DNA of 64,000 bases from contig URXM01000006.1 in assembly GCA_900551855.1 (NCBI GenBank), positions 36,008 through 100,007 of the forward strand, read 5' to 3'. This DNA comes from an uncultured Eubacteriales bacterium. Its GTDB lineage: Bacteria > Bacillota > Clostridia > Christensenellales > UBA1242. Below, piece after piece: positions 8,710 through 17,605 of this stretch. The notes beneath the pieces were generated by a model, which saw only the letters and a program-made list of their open reading frames with translations, searched no databases and was not told the origin of the DNA. How positions within the stretch are numbered: position 1 is the first letter of the stretch; the number at the start of each line of letters is the position of its first letter. A program made the position numbers and the translations under genes.

Positions 8710-11700
8710 TTATGACAATAACCATGTTAAATATTCCTTTGCCCAGCCTCTTGACATAGTATCATGATATGCTTGATTATCATAATTTCTTAAACAACCA
8801 TAACAACAAGTTTCTTCACCACAACCACATCTTCCATCTACTTTTCTTAATGCTTCAACTAAAATTTCTTTTATATGTCCTAACATTCTTTTTACATGTC
8901 CCGCTCCATTTGGAACAGTATCAAATAATGTAATACTAAAACCATTAGTATCTCCATTTTCCCATATGGCACCACCAATTTCTCTTCTATCTATTTCCAT
9001 AAACTTTGATGCTCCTTCAATTATAGCATAAAGTATAGACTCAAATTCTGCCATAGGATTTTTATATTGGGGCAAATGCAAGACCAAAGCATCAGACATA
9101 AAATGATGCCCTAAATAACAACTCACTAACTTTCCTGCGCAAGGGAAATTGTTCGCAGTTCTATGCTCATGTGATATTGTCCCATTTTTTGTCAAACTAA
9201 GTTGAACATAACCACATTTTTCACAAATATTAAATGCTAATCCTATATTTCTATTTTTAGAAGCATATTTCCCTCTGTTAATAACAAACATTTCTCCATG
9301 TGGAGAATAAATAGAATGTATAACTTTACCTTTTAAGACTATATCATTTTCTTCAATTTTAGCATTTTTTTCAAATCCATTAAAAAATGTCTCTGAAAAA
9401 TATTTAACTTCATCTTTTAATTTTACAGATTCTTTATCAGAATCCTTTGTGATAAAACCAAATTGTGGAATAACCATTTGCTTATATTTTAGTGTTCTAT
9501 GACAGCAAGTTTGCTCTCTATTAAGACTTTCTACTCCTAGTGCTGTTTTATAAAAATATATTTTCCCACAACTTTCACATATAGCAAAATCATAAGTAGG
9601 CCATTCTCTATTAGGTTGTTTCTTTAAAGCATAAGGTTTCCAAAATTTTCCATTTGCAACAACTTGACTCCCTGGAGCATATTCAGTAATCGCCATCCTC
9701 AAATCTCTGTTTAAATCTATTGAACTTTTAACAATATCACTTGTGTTCAAATCTAATGGAACAACATATACAGGGAAACCATATCTTGGAAGAACATTAT
9801 TTTCTGCTAAAAATGAAATATAATCTTTTGAATTATATGTTCCAATCAATTTTTTTAATTTTCCTGCTTCAGAATATTTCTTTTCTGCAGAGTATTTTTC
9901 TTCTGCATTTGATAATTCATTCATGGAAGCTTCAAAATTATTGATTGCATTATCTAAACAAGCATCTTCATTATTAGGATTATTGTTATCAACCAATTTC
10001 TTAACAAATGACCAATCATTATCAACACCAAGTTCTTTCTTTATCTTTTCTGGAACAATAATATTGATTGATTTAAAAAGATCTTGTGGTTTTTTGCTCA
10101 AAATATTATATAATTCGATGTTCAAATTAGGATGGTTATCATGTGCCAATAAGTCTTTCACAGATTTAAAATTGTATCCTATATAACTTAAATAACTAAA
10201 AATAACTGAATGAATGTGTCTTCTAACAAGATAGGCATTATTTAACTCTATATAAGGAGCCTGTATAATGCCATTAATCATCTTGACAGGATCATTATAA
10301 TAAGTTAAATCGTGTGATCTTCTCTTTGCAAAAGTTAATATAAAAGCAGCTGATGAACCTCTTCTTCCTGCACGCCCAGCCCTCTGGATATAATTAGATG
10401 TTTCTGGAGGAACATTTCTCAAAACGACAGACTCAAGAGAACCAATATCAACCCCCATTTCAAATGTTGTTGAACAACTTAATATATTAACTTCATTTTC
10501 TTTGAAATGTTTTTGTAAATCAGTTGCTGTTTGACTTGAAATTTGTGCTGTATGCTCTTTTGCATTCATAGGAATTAGTTGAATATTTGAAAAACTTTGA
10601 CGATAATAATCACCTCTATCTTCATTCTCGCTTATTTCAATTAAATTTCCATCGCAATTTGTCTTTGTACAAATCCCAAAAAGGTTGATTTTTACAGTTT
10701 CTCCACATTTATTGCATACATAAAGTTTACCCTTTTGTTTTTCAAAAGATATATTATCCAACCTTAACTGATAATACCCATTTACTTTATCTTGAATTAA
10801 AATTGGTAACTTTACAACAAAATAATTTTCTTTAAATGATGTTGAAAGTTCATCAAGAAATTTTAGAGATTTTTCATTGCTTTCTTCTTGATTAAGGCCT
10901 TTATGTTCAAAGAAATGTTGTAAATAGTTTAAACGACTATTTGTTCTTTTGTCAGAAGGCTTAAATCCAAAAACTTGATAATCTTTTCCTCTCTCTCCTC
11001 CTTGAGTTTTAAAATATGCATTTCTATTTTTCGGTTCAAAAGCATCATCTGTTGGACTAACACCTTCTGGAAATTGCACACAACCTTGTCTTCTTAAACT
11101 GTCAAACAACACATAAATTATATTAAGGAGCTCATCTTTTGAAATTTCATATTTGTTACAAAAATGATTAATAATTTGACTATCAATTTTATCCAAGGAA
11201 TTTATTTTAATATTTATCATACCCAGTCTATTTAAAGACATTCTTGGATCCAATTCAATAATCTCTTGCATGATGTGTTGCTTAGCAATACTTTTTTTAT
11301 CATCGTCATTATTTATATCATAGAATAATTTATGTTCATTTGCTATTCTGAAACATCTTTCTGATAACAAATTAAAACTTATAGACTCTTCAGTCATATC
11401 TTTAATAACATTATAAATAATATTTTTCCACAACCAATCGTTATATCTGTTTTGTATAAAAATTGCAAATTTGGCAGCATCTTGCCTATTGTCTGAAAAC
11501 ACTAATAATTTTCTGCCATTTATAATTTCATCTTCTGAATTACATACACTTCCCCAAATGCTATCCGTTTTTGTTTCTTCCTTTTTAGTTTTTTCTTCAG
11601 GCAATAATTGGTAAAGTTTTCGTGTTAACATTTCTGTTGCAGAATCTTCACTAGTAGTAAGTTTTCTTATAGTTCCTTTATTAAACTTCCCACATTTATA

Positions 11701-13446
11701 GCAGTTATTTTTTCTTGCTTTTTTAGGAATTTTTGTCATTTTTATAAAGTTAGCAGCCTCTATTCCACAACAAGAAATAGTATCTGGAATTTTTGCAGCA
11801 AAAAGTTTTCCACACTTAGGGCACATAACATATTCTTGCTTATCTTCTTTTGAATAAGAAAATTCATCTAATGAATCATCTTCATCAATTGAAATCTCTC
11901 CATCTGATAAAGAAAGCATAAATAAATACTCATCATTATCTTCGGTTGGTATAAGATATTCTTCGCCATTTATCACATCAACAGAACCAACTATATATTC
12001 TTGTCCACATTTCATACAATTTAATAATTCATAAACTTTATATCCATTATACTCTTTTTTCCTATTAGTAAAGATTTTTATATCATCAGCAAATGTAATA
12101 AATCCTCCTTCCAATGTCCTTGCAAAAACATGATATTTAGCATTTATTAAAGGATTCCCATCAGTTGGCGAAATCGCTTCTCCACATAGTTCAATAATTT
12201 TTGCTATTGTATCTTCTAAACCTGTATCTGTAATTTTTAAATCATTTTTTAATTCATCTGACAATTCTTGAATAGTTATTGTTTTTTCCAAAATTCTTTT
12301 TCTTATTTCATAAACGAGTTTGTCTTTTGACAAAATATTATATAATTTTGAAGCCTTATCATCTTTGTTATAATTTTGATATTCAGAAAAAAGTTGTTGG
12401 TAATAAGACAAATCTTTAATCTGTCCAGAGACTTCCAATAATGGCAATCTATCAGATTGAATAATTGAATTTTTATCAAAATATTCATTAAATAAATCTT
12501 TTGCAAAATCTACAACTTTTTCAATTTCACCTTCTTCTCCACCAAGTGTAGCACTTGTCCCGATACAAGTTAAACAATTATCAATTTTTCCAAAAACTGT
12601 TTCTTTCAATCGTCTTATCAACATCGCGACTTCTGTTCCATGTGCACCTTTGTATGTATGTGCTTCGTCTAAAACAAGAAATTTAAATTTGTTACTATAC
12701 TTTCCTTTAAAAATTTTTTGGCTTGTTGCTCTTAAAAGCATATATTCTAACATTGCATAGTTTGTAATAAGAATATGTGGTGGTCGAGCTTCCATTTCAG
12801 CACGGGTTAACAATTCATTTTCTAAAGCATCGCTACCATTCACTCTTTTATATTCTTCATTCGCTTCTTTTCTTCCTTTTTTGATATTATCTCTATTGCC
12901 TTCTGGAGTCTCTCCAATATATCTGCCAAAGGTTATTTGTGACAAATTTTTTAAAGATTTCCTTAACCTCCCAATTTGGTCATTTGCTAATGCATTCATC
13001 GGATATATTAAAAGAGCTCTAACACCTGGTGATAAGGTATTATTATCAAATTCATTAAGCAATTCATTTATTATTGGTATAAAGAAGCATTCTGTTTTAC
13101 CAGAACCAGTTCCAGATGCAACAATTATACTTCTGTTATTATTTACCAATTTTATAGCTTTTTCTTGATGATTATATCTTTTATAAACGGCATATTCGTC
13201 ATAAGTGAAAGCATTTTTAATATTTTTGTTTAACACACCTTCTTCAACCAATTCTTGTAATGTATGAGTCCCTTTATATGGCATTGTTGCCTGTATAAAT
13301 GGTCCTTTTAGCAATTGACATTCTTTAGACAAAGCATCTTTTGCAGCTTTGTTTATTTTGTCATTTCTAAAGGTAAACTGTGCGTCAAGAAAGTCTTTAT
13401 ATGCTTCGTTTAATTGGTTAAATGTTTTTATTGGGTCTAGTGCCAT
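8710..13446 (-). CDS. Large DEAH-box SF2 helicase with DUF1998-like C-terminus (DruE/MrfA-type), putative defence helicase
   Basis: A 1578-aa superfamily 2 helicase. Walker A SGTGSGKTE lies at about 111-119, DEAH at 260-263 (LVLDEAHTYKG), and motifs V/VI further on as TTFEMGVDIGS and QRAGRAGRRG. Between and after the RecA lobes are zinc-ribbon-like pairs (CMKCGQEY, CPKCGKLF, CYKCGKF, CNKCGE, CEKCGY). The C-terminus has the cysteine cluster CGCGEETCCYGCLRNYDNQ, typical of DUF1998 proteins such as MrfA/YprA, DISARM DrmA/DrmB and Druantia DruE. Its length is closer to DruE than to MrfA (about 750 aa). It is the second gene of the cassette: its SD (AAAAAGGAG) lies inside the end of the preceding gene, whose stop is only 2 bp before this ATG, so the two are translationally coupled. 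A role in restricting foreign DNA is inferred from family and context and is not proven. All catalytic motifs are intact. Confidence 0.88.
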   Translation of the reverse strand: MALDPIKTFNQLNEAYKDFLDAQFTFRNDKINKAAKDALSKECQLLKGPFIQATMPYKGTHTLQELVEEGVLNKNIKNAFTYDEYAVYKRYNHQEKAIKLVNNNRSIIVASGTGSGKTECFFIPIINELLNEFDNNTLSPGVRALLIYPMNALANDQIGRLRKSLKNLSQITFGRYIGETPEGNRDNIKKGRKEANEEYKRVNGSDALENELLTRAEMEARPPHILITNYAMLEYMLLRATSQKIFKGKYSNKFKFLVLDEAHTYKGAHGTEVAMLIRRLKETVFGKIDNCLTCIGTSATLGGEEGEIEKVVDFAKDLFNEYFDKNSIIQSDRLPLLEVSGQIKDLSYYQQLFSEYQNYNKDDKASKLYNILSKDKLVYEIRKRILEKTITIQELSDELKNDLKITDTGLEDTIAKIIELCGEAISPTDGNPLINAKYHVFARTLEGGFITFADDIKIFTNRKKEYNGYKVYELLNCMKCGQEYIVGSVDVINGEEYLIPTEDNDEYLFMLSLSDGEISIDEDDSLDEFSYSKEDKQEYVMCPKCGKLFAAKIPDTISCCGIEAANFIKMTKIPKKARKNNCYKCGKFNKGTIRKLTTSEDSATEMLTRKLYQLLPEEKTKKEETKTDSIWGSVCNSEDEIINGRKLLVFSDNRQDAAKFAIFIQNRYNDWLWKNIIYNVIKDMTEESISFNLLSERCFRIANEHKLFYDINNDDDKKSIAKQHIMQEIIELDPRMSLNRLGMINIKINSLDKIDSQIINHFCNKYEISKDELLNIIYVLFDSLRRQGCVQFPEGVSPTDDAFEPKNRNAYFKTQGGERGKDYQVFGFKPSDKRTNSRLNYLQHFFEHKGLNQEESNEKSLKFLDELSTSFKENYFVVKLPILIQDKVNGYYQLRLDNISFEKQKGKLYVCNKCGETVKINLFGICTKTNCDGNLIEISENEDRGDYYRQSFSNIQLIPMNAKEHTAQISSQTATDLQKHFKENEVNILSCSTTFEMGVDIGSLESVVLRNVPPETSNYIQRAGRAGRRGSSAAFILTFAKRRSHDLTYYNDPVKMINGIIQAPYIELNNAYLVRRHIHSVIFSYLSYIGYNFKSVKDLLAHDNHPNLNIELYNILSKKPQDLFKSINIIVPEKIKKELGVDNDWSFVKKLVDNNNPNNEDACLDNAINNFEASMNELSNAEEKYSAEKKYSEAGKLKKLIGTYNSKDYISFLAENNVLPRYGFPVYVVPLDLNTSDIVKSSIDLNRDLRMAITEYAPGSQVVANGKFWKPYALKKQPNREWPTYDFAICESCGKIYFYKTALGVESLNREQTCCHRTLKYKQMVIPQFGFITKDSDKESVKLKDEVKYFSETFFNGFEKNAKIEENDIVLKGKVIHSIYSPHGEMFVINRGKYASKNRNIGLAFNICEKCGYVQLSLTKNGTISHEHRTANNFPCAGKLVSCYLGHHFMSDALVLHLPQYKNPMAEFESILYAIIEGASKFMEIDRREIGGAIWENGDTNGFSITLFDTVPNGAGHVKRMLGHIKEILVEALRKVDGRCGCGEETCCYGCLRNYDNQAYHDTMSRGWAKEYLTWLLS

Positions 13447-13448
13447 TT

Positions 13449-16400
13449 TTATATCTCCTTTTTATATGATGATTGATTTAACATTTCAGAAAGCAAAGCT
13501 TTTGAAAAATCTTTCAACAAATTTTTTATATATTTTGATACTTTTACAAATAAAGAAATATTGTTTTGTATATCGTGTTGATTTAATATCAAATCAACTA
13601 TAATCATCAAAATTTGTTTTTCTTCTTTGAATTTTGAAAACTCAGGAATCGCTTTAATCTTCTTCATTTTTTGTTTAATATAGTCAACATTATCTACATC
13701 TGGGAATAGATAATATTTTTTTGCCCACATAAAATTTTCTTTATCTGTAAAGGTGTCTAAAATTTTCAAATTGTTATTTGTTATTTCTTCTAAAAGTTCA
13801 ACATTATTTTTTAAACAAATATATACGATGTAAAGGTATTTATTATAGTCCAACAATTCTATAAAAACTCTTCTATCCATTAAATTTTCTTTTTTAGTTA
13901 TTGGAACATATAGAAATAATTCATTCGTTATTTTATCAAATTGTTCTTTACTTAAATCATATTGAAACAATAGTTTTAATATAATCTCATCTCCAAAGTG
14001 AAATCTATTTTTAAAAATATATTTTAGTAAATATTTTATAACCTTCAAATATTCTTCGTTCGACTGAAAAAAGTTAGTATTAAATCTATAAAATAAATAA
14101 CAATAAACAGCATTATTTAAATCATCTATGTTGTCGTCTTGAAATGCTAATTGTGAAAAATCATTATCTTTAACCCACAAAATAGTAGTATTTTTGCTAT
14201 CAATTAGATCTTTTTTCTCATTTGTCGAAAAAATACTATTTTCTTTATTACTTACTATTTCAACAACACAATTATCTACAAGTCTTTCATCATTATCATC
14301 TATATAAGCCATTAAATTATCATCTTTAATTGGTATAGAAAAGAATTTATATGGCTTTGACAAATATCTAAAAACCATTTGTCTATTTTTGCAAGAGCCA
14401 TCTTCATCCCATTGAAATATATATGTATTGCCTAATTTATTTAAAAAAAAGTTTCTTATAGATATATTAATTCTAATCTCGCAAATTTCACAAATCTTAT
14501 CAAAATTTTCTTCAATTGAAATCAAACACGAATTCTCTCCTGAACATATAAATTCGATATATTCCACAAGATTAATAACTGTTTTTGAAGATTTTCTTAT
14601 TCTTAAGGATTTTTGATTAACATTGTTGTTAAACCTTACATATATGTCGGAATTTGTATTATTAGTAATAGTTAGAAGGCAATCTCCATCAATTTTTAAA
14701 TCTTTAACTGATAAAAATGCTTTTTTATTTGGTTGTCCAAATAATTTGTTATTTGATTCAATTATCCATTTATATGGCTTAATAATAAATTTGAATTTAT
14801 ACTCCTTCTCATTATAAACATAATATCCGTTAAAAATATCACAAGAACTTGGTATATTTACTCTGTTTATTATTTCATGATTGCTATCTAATATTTTACA
14901 TTTATCACGTGATTTAAAAATTATATATGAATTTTTGTATCCACTAACTCCTGGATAATATTGACTAAAATCAATATTAACTGCAGGTAAATATAAAAAT
15001 TTAAATGTCTTATATCCAATCTCTGGAAAGTAAAATCTTAATCCTATTTTCCCAAAACTTAATCTTCCAATATAATTTGACATGTCAAAAACAAAATTTT
15101 CAATAACAACTTCTTCATCTATAATTTTATTTTCATCTACACTGATTTTTACTTGCCATTGACCGTTAAAAGGGACCTCTATTTTCGGCAACAAACTAAA
15201 TGCTTCCAACCCTTCAAAATAGCAGTTATCGCTTATTAATTTGTTATCACTTATTAATTCAAAAGGTCTTTTAATCTTTATGTTAAAAGTATCTAGATTT
15301 GATTTAAATATAACTTCTCTTTTGTCAGTTGTTGGTGCTTGATAGTAAACATTGTAGCCATTATAAACGCCTATTAGTTCTATAGTATTGTCATCTGTTT
15401 TGTAATTTCCATCAAGTAAAATATATGCTCCATTGTTTAAAATAAATTTTGATTTGTTAAGTTGTCCAAAATTGTTAAAAGTTAAATACTTATCGTTTTT
15501 ATCCTTTAAAGTATATTCGCATAATAGAGTGTTAATATCATTTAATAATCTTAATTTAATTTCATCAAATTGATTAAGAATTATGGTTGAAGTTCTAAAG
15601 AAATATTCATCGTTTAACTTCTCACCATAAATTTTTCTATAACCTACTTTATCACCACTATAAACTTCCCAAATACAAAAAGCAGTATCCTTCATTGTCA
15701 TTTCAGGTGTATCTATAACAACTTTATTGCTATTTATATCAAATCTCAATGTTAGTTTTTTATATCTTGAAGATATATATCTATTATCATTATCTTTTCT
15801 ATTATTACACCAATTTATGATTCCTTTTTGAAAAGGTATTGGCAGGATTGAAGTTTCATTTATAATCTCAATTTTATCTTTAATTGCACTAATAATTTCA
15901 AAAACAAAATCACTCAATAATCCATTTTTGTTTAATAAGTCAATATATCTTTTTACATTTTTAGTGGAATATCTAAATACATATAATGTTTCATCAGCTA
16001 AATTATTATACGAAATTTCTTGTAACATTAATGGTTCTAAATTGTCCAAAAAATTATTAATAAGGTTATTTGGTAACCCAGAATGAGCAATTATTGGAGC
16101 AAGATTTTTATAGCTATCTTCTTTTAAATTTTGAAAACTACTCAAATTATAAATGGAAATTGTTCTATCAAATGCTTTTATCAACAATTCTCTTTTGTTT
16201 GGTTGTGAGATATTTGTCAGTCTTTCTACAGCCTGCCAAAATCCACCTTCTCTATCATTATAAAAATATTTTGCAATGCCAACAAGAAAGATTGTTATTG
16301 TTTCTTTTATATCATAGACTTGTTCCCATGACATATAATTTGCAATCTGAGATAATTTTTTACCAATCTCAATTGTCTCTTCTTGTGAAAAAAGCACCTT

Positions 16401-16472
16401 TTCAATCAACTCATAATTTTCAAGTCTTGAAAGTCTATCTTTGCAAATCTGGTTTATTTCTGCTAAATCCAT
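13449..16472 (-). CDS. 1007-aa protein of unknown function, obligate partner of the helicase gene
   Basis: I recognise no named family. What can be seen: an N-terminal helical part (about 1-235), a long beta-rich middle (about 240-700) with repeated short strands and aromatic/hydrophobic alternation, and a helical C-terminal third ending in Lys-rich sequence. It has no signal peptide, membrane segment, Walker motif or nuclease motif. It is the promoter-proximal gene of the cassette and directly precedes the DUF1998 helicase. That is the same order and the same size class as the large DruH-like protein in two-gene Druantia type III loci, so a DruH-like role (specificity or sensing partner) is possible but not shown. 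SD AAAGGGAA precedes the ATG at 16472. Composition is strongly AT-rich, with many Asn, Ile and Lys residues. Confidence 0.72.
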   Translation of the reverse strand: MDLAEINQICKDRLSRLENYELIEKVLFSQEETIEIGKKLSQIANYMSWEQVYDIKETITIFLVGIAKYFYNDREGGFWQAVERLTNISQPNKRELLIKAFDRTISIYNLSSFQNLKEDSYKNLAPIIAHSGLPNNLINNFLDNLEPLMLQEISYNNLADETLYVFRYSTKNVKRYIDLLNKNGLLSDFVFEIISAIKDKIEIINETSILPIPFQKGIINWCNNRKDNDNRYISSRYKKLTLRFDINSNKVVIDTPEMTMKDTAFCIWEVYSGDKVGYRKIYGEKLNDEYFFRTSTIILNQFDEIKLRLLNDINTLLCEYTLKDKNDKYLTFNNFGQLNKSKFILNNGAYILLDGNYKTDDNTIELIGVYNGYNVYYQAPTTDKREVIFKSNLDTFNIKIKRPFELISDNKLISDNCYFEGLEAFSLLPKIEVPFNGQWQVKISVDENKIIDEEVVIENFVFDMSNYIGRLSFGKIGLRFYFPEIGYKTFKFLYLPAVNIDFSQYYPGVSGYKNSYIIFKSRDKCKILDSNHEIINRVNIPSSCDIFNGYYVYNEKEYKFKFIIKPYKWIIESNNKLFGQPNKKAFLSVKDLKIDGDCLLTITNNTNSDIYVRFNNNVNQKSLRIRKSSKTVINLVEYIEFICSGENSCLISIEENFDKICEICEIRINISIRNFFLNKLGNTYIFQWDEDGSCKNRQMVFRYLSKPYKFFSIPIKDDNLMAYIDDNDERLVDNCVVEIVSNKENSIFSTNEKKDLIDSKNTTILWVKDNDFSQLAFQDDNIDDLNNAVYCYLFYRFNTNFFQSNEEYLKVIKYLLKYIFKNRFHFGDEIILKLLFQYDLSKEQFDKITNELFLYVPITKKENLMDRRVFIELLDYNKYLYIVYICLKNNVELLEEITNNNLKILDTFTDKENFMWAKKYYLFPDVDNVDYIKQKMKKIKAIPEFSKFKEEKQILMIIVDLILNQHDIQNNISLFVKVSKYIKNLLKDFSKALLSEMLNQSSYKKEI

Positions 16473-16545
16473 ATCAAAATTTCCCTTTGCTTTTGTATTA
16501 ACTTAATTATGATAATAATACTATTAACATTATCAAAATTCATTT

Positions 16546-16572
16546 CTATATTGTATATAGTATATTATAGCA
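16546..16572 (-). promoter_or_regulatory. Cassette promoter (extended -10) with overlapping palindromic operator candidate
   Basis: On the minus strand TGC-TATAAT (16572-16564) is an extended -10; no good -35 is seen. Right downstream, at about the expected start point, lies a perfect palindrome with 6-bp arms CTATAT and ATATAG separated by TGT (16546-16560). A repressor bound there would block initiation. A looser inverted repeat, TGATAAT...ATTATCA, lies about 20 bp further into the leader. Confidence 0.5.
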
Positions 16573-16741
16573 TACTTTTCCTTAATGTTATAAAATATTT
16601 TACAAAATTTACTTGTTTATTTTTTCTTTTTTCCCCCCCCCAGTGTAGAAAATAATAGATTTAAAAAAGTACAGATATAAAATGACACTAAAAAGTTCCA
16701 AAGTCACCTCTTACTAGAGCTATTCTGGAGTCAGAATACAT

Positions 16742-16752
16742 GCAACCCACCA
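16742..16752 (+). repeat. Right attachment-site copy
   Basis: An exact 11-bp copy of the tRNA-Lys 3' end including CCA, with no tRNA body attached. It stands 4 bp before the A-run and stem of a strong terminator. In the empty site that terminator would directly follow the tRNA. Confidence 0.65.
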
Positions 16753-16755
16753 AAC

Positions 16756-16791
16756 AAAAAGGAAGTTGTTTTTTTTGCAACTTCCTTTTTT
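16756..16791. terminator. Strong bidirectional terminator, probably the ancestral tRNA-Lys terminator
   Basis: GGAAGTTG (16761-16768) pairs with CAACTTCC (16778-16785), with A- and T-runs on either side. It also closes the leftward HD-domain gene whose stop is at 16800. Confidence 0.85.
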
Positions 16792-16799
16792 ATTTTGTC

Positions 16800-17507
16800 T
16801 TAATCAAATTTTAATAAATATACATACATCTCAAAAGCAAATAAAACAATTCTTTTGGCAGTATTAGTTCTTAACATATCAATTTGAATCTTAGGATAAG
16901 GCAACCTTACTCTATCTAGTCCATCAGCATCTTTTAAAAGATTAAATAACTTTTTGCACTTATTTTTATCTTTAACTTTATAAATTTCAATATACTTATC
17001 TATCTCACTATCATTCATACAATGACAGGCAACAATAGTTTTCATTAAATTCAATTCTTCTTCATTATAATCAATTAAAAAATCAAATTTACTCGCACTT
17101 TTAAGCCCATGTTTATAATCCACACAGTCATCTGTTCTTCCAATATCGTGATATTTAGCACAATCTATCAACATTTCAAATTCTCTCATTGATATATCTT
17201 CAAAATTTGCTAAAATATACGCAAAAATAGAAACTCTTATATTATGATTTATTCCATGCATATTGCTCTTATATAATTTTTCTGGTTGTATATTTTTTAT
17301 TTTTTGTATAAATTGTTCTTTAAATTTAGAGCTTTCAAAAATGTGTGATATTTGTTCTTTAGTTATAGGGATTATTCCCATCTTTTTTAAATCTTGTTTT
17401 GTCTCAACATAATAATTGTAAAGATAATCGTTTGTTGTAATTTTAAATAATTTATTACAATTAACTAAATCATCTATAATTTCATCTATATTTGATAACA
17501 AATCCAT
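16800..17507 (-). CDS. HD-domain phosphohydrolase family protein
   Basis: A 235-aa protein with an HD metal-binding core: His88 in GINHNIRVS, the His-Asp pair 120-121 in AKYHDIGR, then YKHGLKSA, and an Asp in the KDADGLDRVR segment. This pattern (H...HD...H...D) is that of HD superfamily phosphohydrolases. The N-terminal 70 residues are a helical extension without a recognised domain. SD AGGGG precedes the ATG. It sits just outside the tRNA-Lys cassette and converges on it. Substrate is unknown; nucleotide or cyclic-nucleotide hydrolysis are possibilities only. Confidence 0.8.
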   Translation of the reverse strand: MDLLSNIDEIIDDLVNCNKLFKITTNDYLYNYYVETKQDLKKMGIIPITKEQISHIFESSKFKEQFIQKIKNIQPEKLYKSNMHGINHNIRVSIFAYILANFEDISMREFEMLIDCAKYHDIGRTDDCVDYKHGLKSASKFDFLIDYNEEELNLMKTIVACHCMNDSEIDKYIEIYKVKDKNKCKKLFNLLKDADGLDRVRLPYPKIQIDMLRTNTAKRIVLFAFEMYVYLLKFD

Positions 17508-17605
17508 TCTATAACCCCTAATATGAGCATGATTTCATTGTATGTAATAATAATTTACAAATAATTCTTTAAACCTTTGAGCTATATCAAATTACAAGCA
17601 TGTTT

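Larger units (their letters stand above)
8507..16752. mobile_element. tRNA-Lys-integrated cassette carrying a two-gene helicase system
   Basis: The stretch lies between the intact tRNA-Lys and an 11-bp duplicate of its 3' end. It contains only two large leftward genes, a promoter/operator region and a terminator. Right of the duplicate is a tRNA-type terminator (16756-16791), which would fit directly behind tRNA-Lys if the cassette were removed. This geometry is typical of tyrosine-recombinase islands. No integrase, relaxase, transposase or phage gene is present, so the cassette must be immobilised, or moved by an enzyme supplied in trans. The boundary call is inferred from the repeat only. 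Confidence 0.6.

Noticed and set aside
16690..16752. Possible tRNA pseudogene before the right repeat (TAGAGC, then ATTCTG-GAGT-CAGAAT stem, then the CCA end)
   Set aside because: The pieces resemble a D-arm and anticodon arm, but there is no T-arm, no 5' acceptor strand and wrong spacing; only the last 11 bases match the tRNA exactly.
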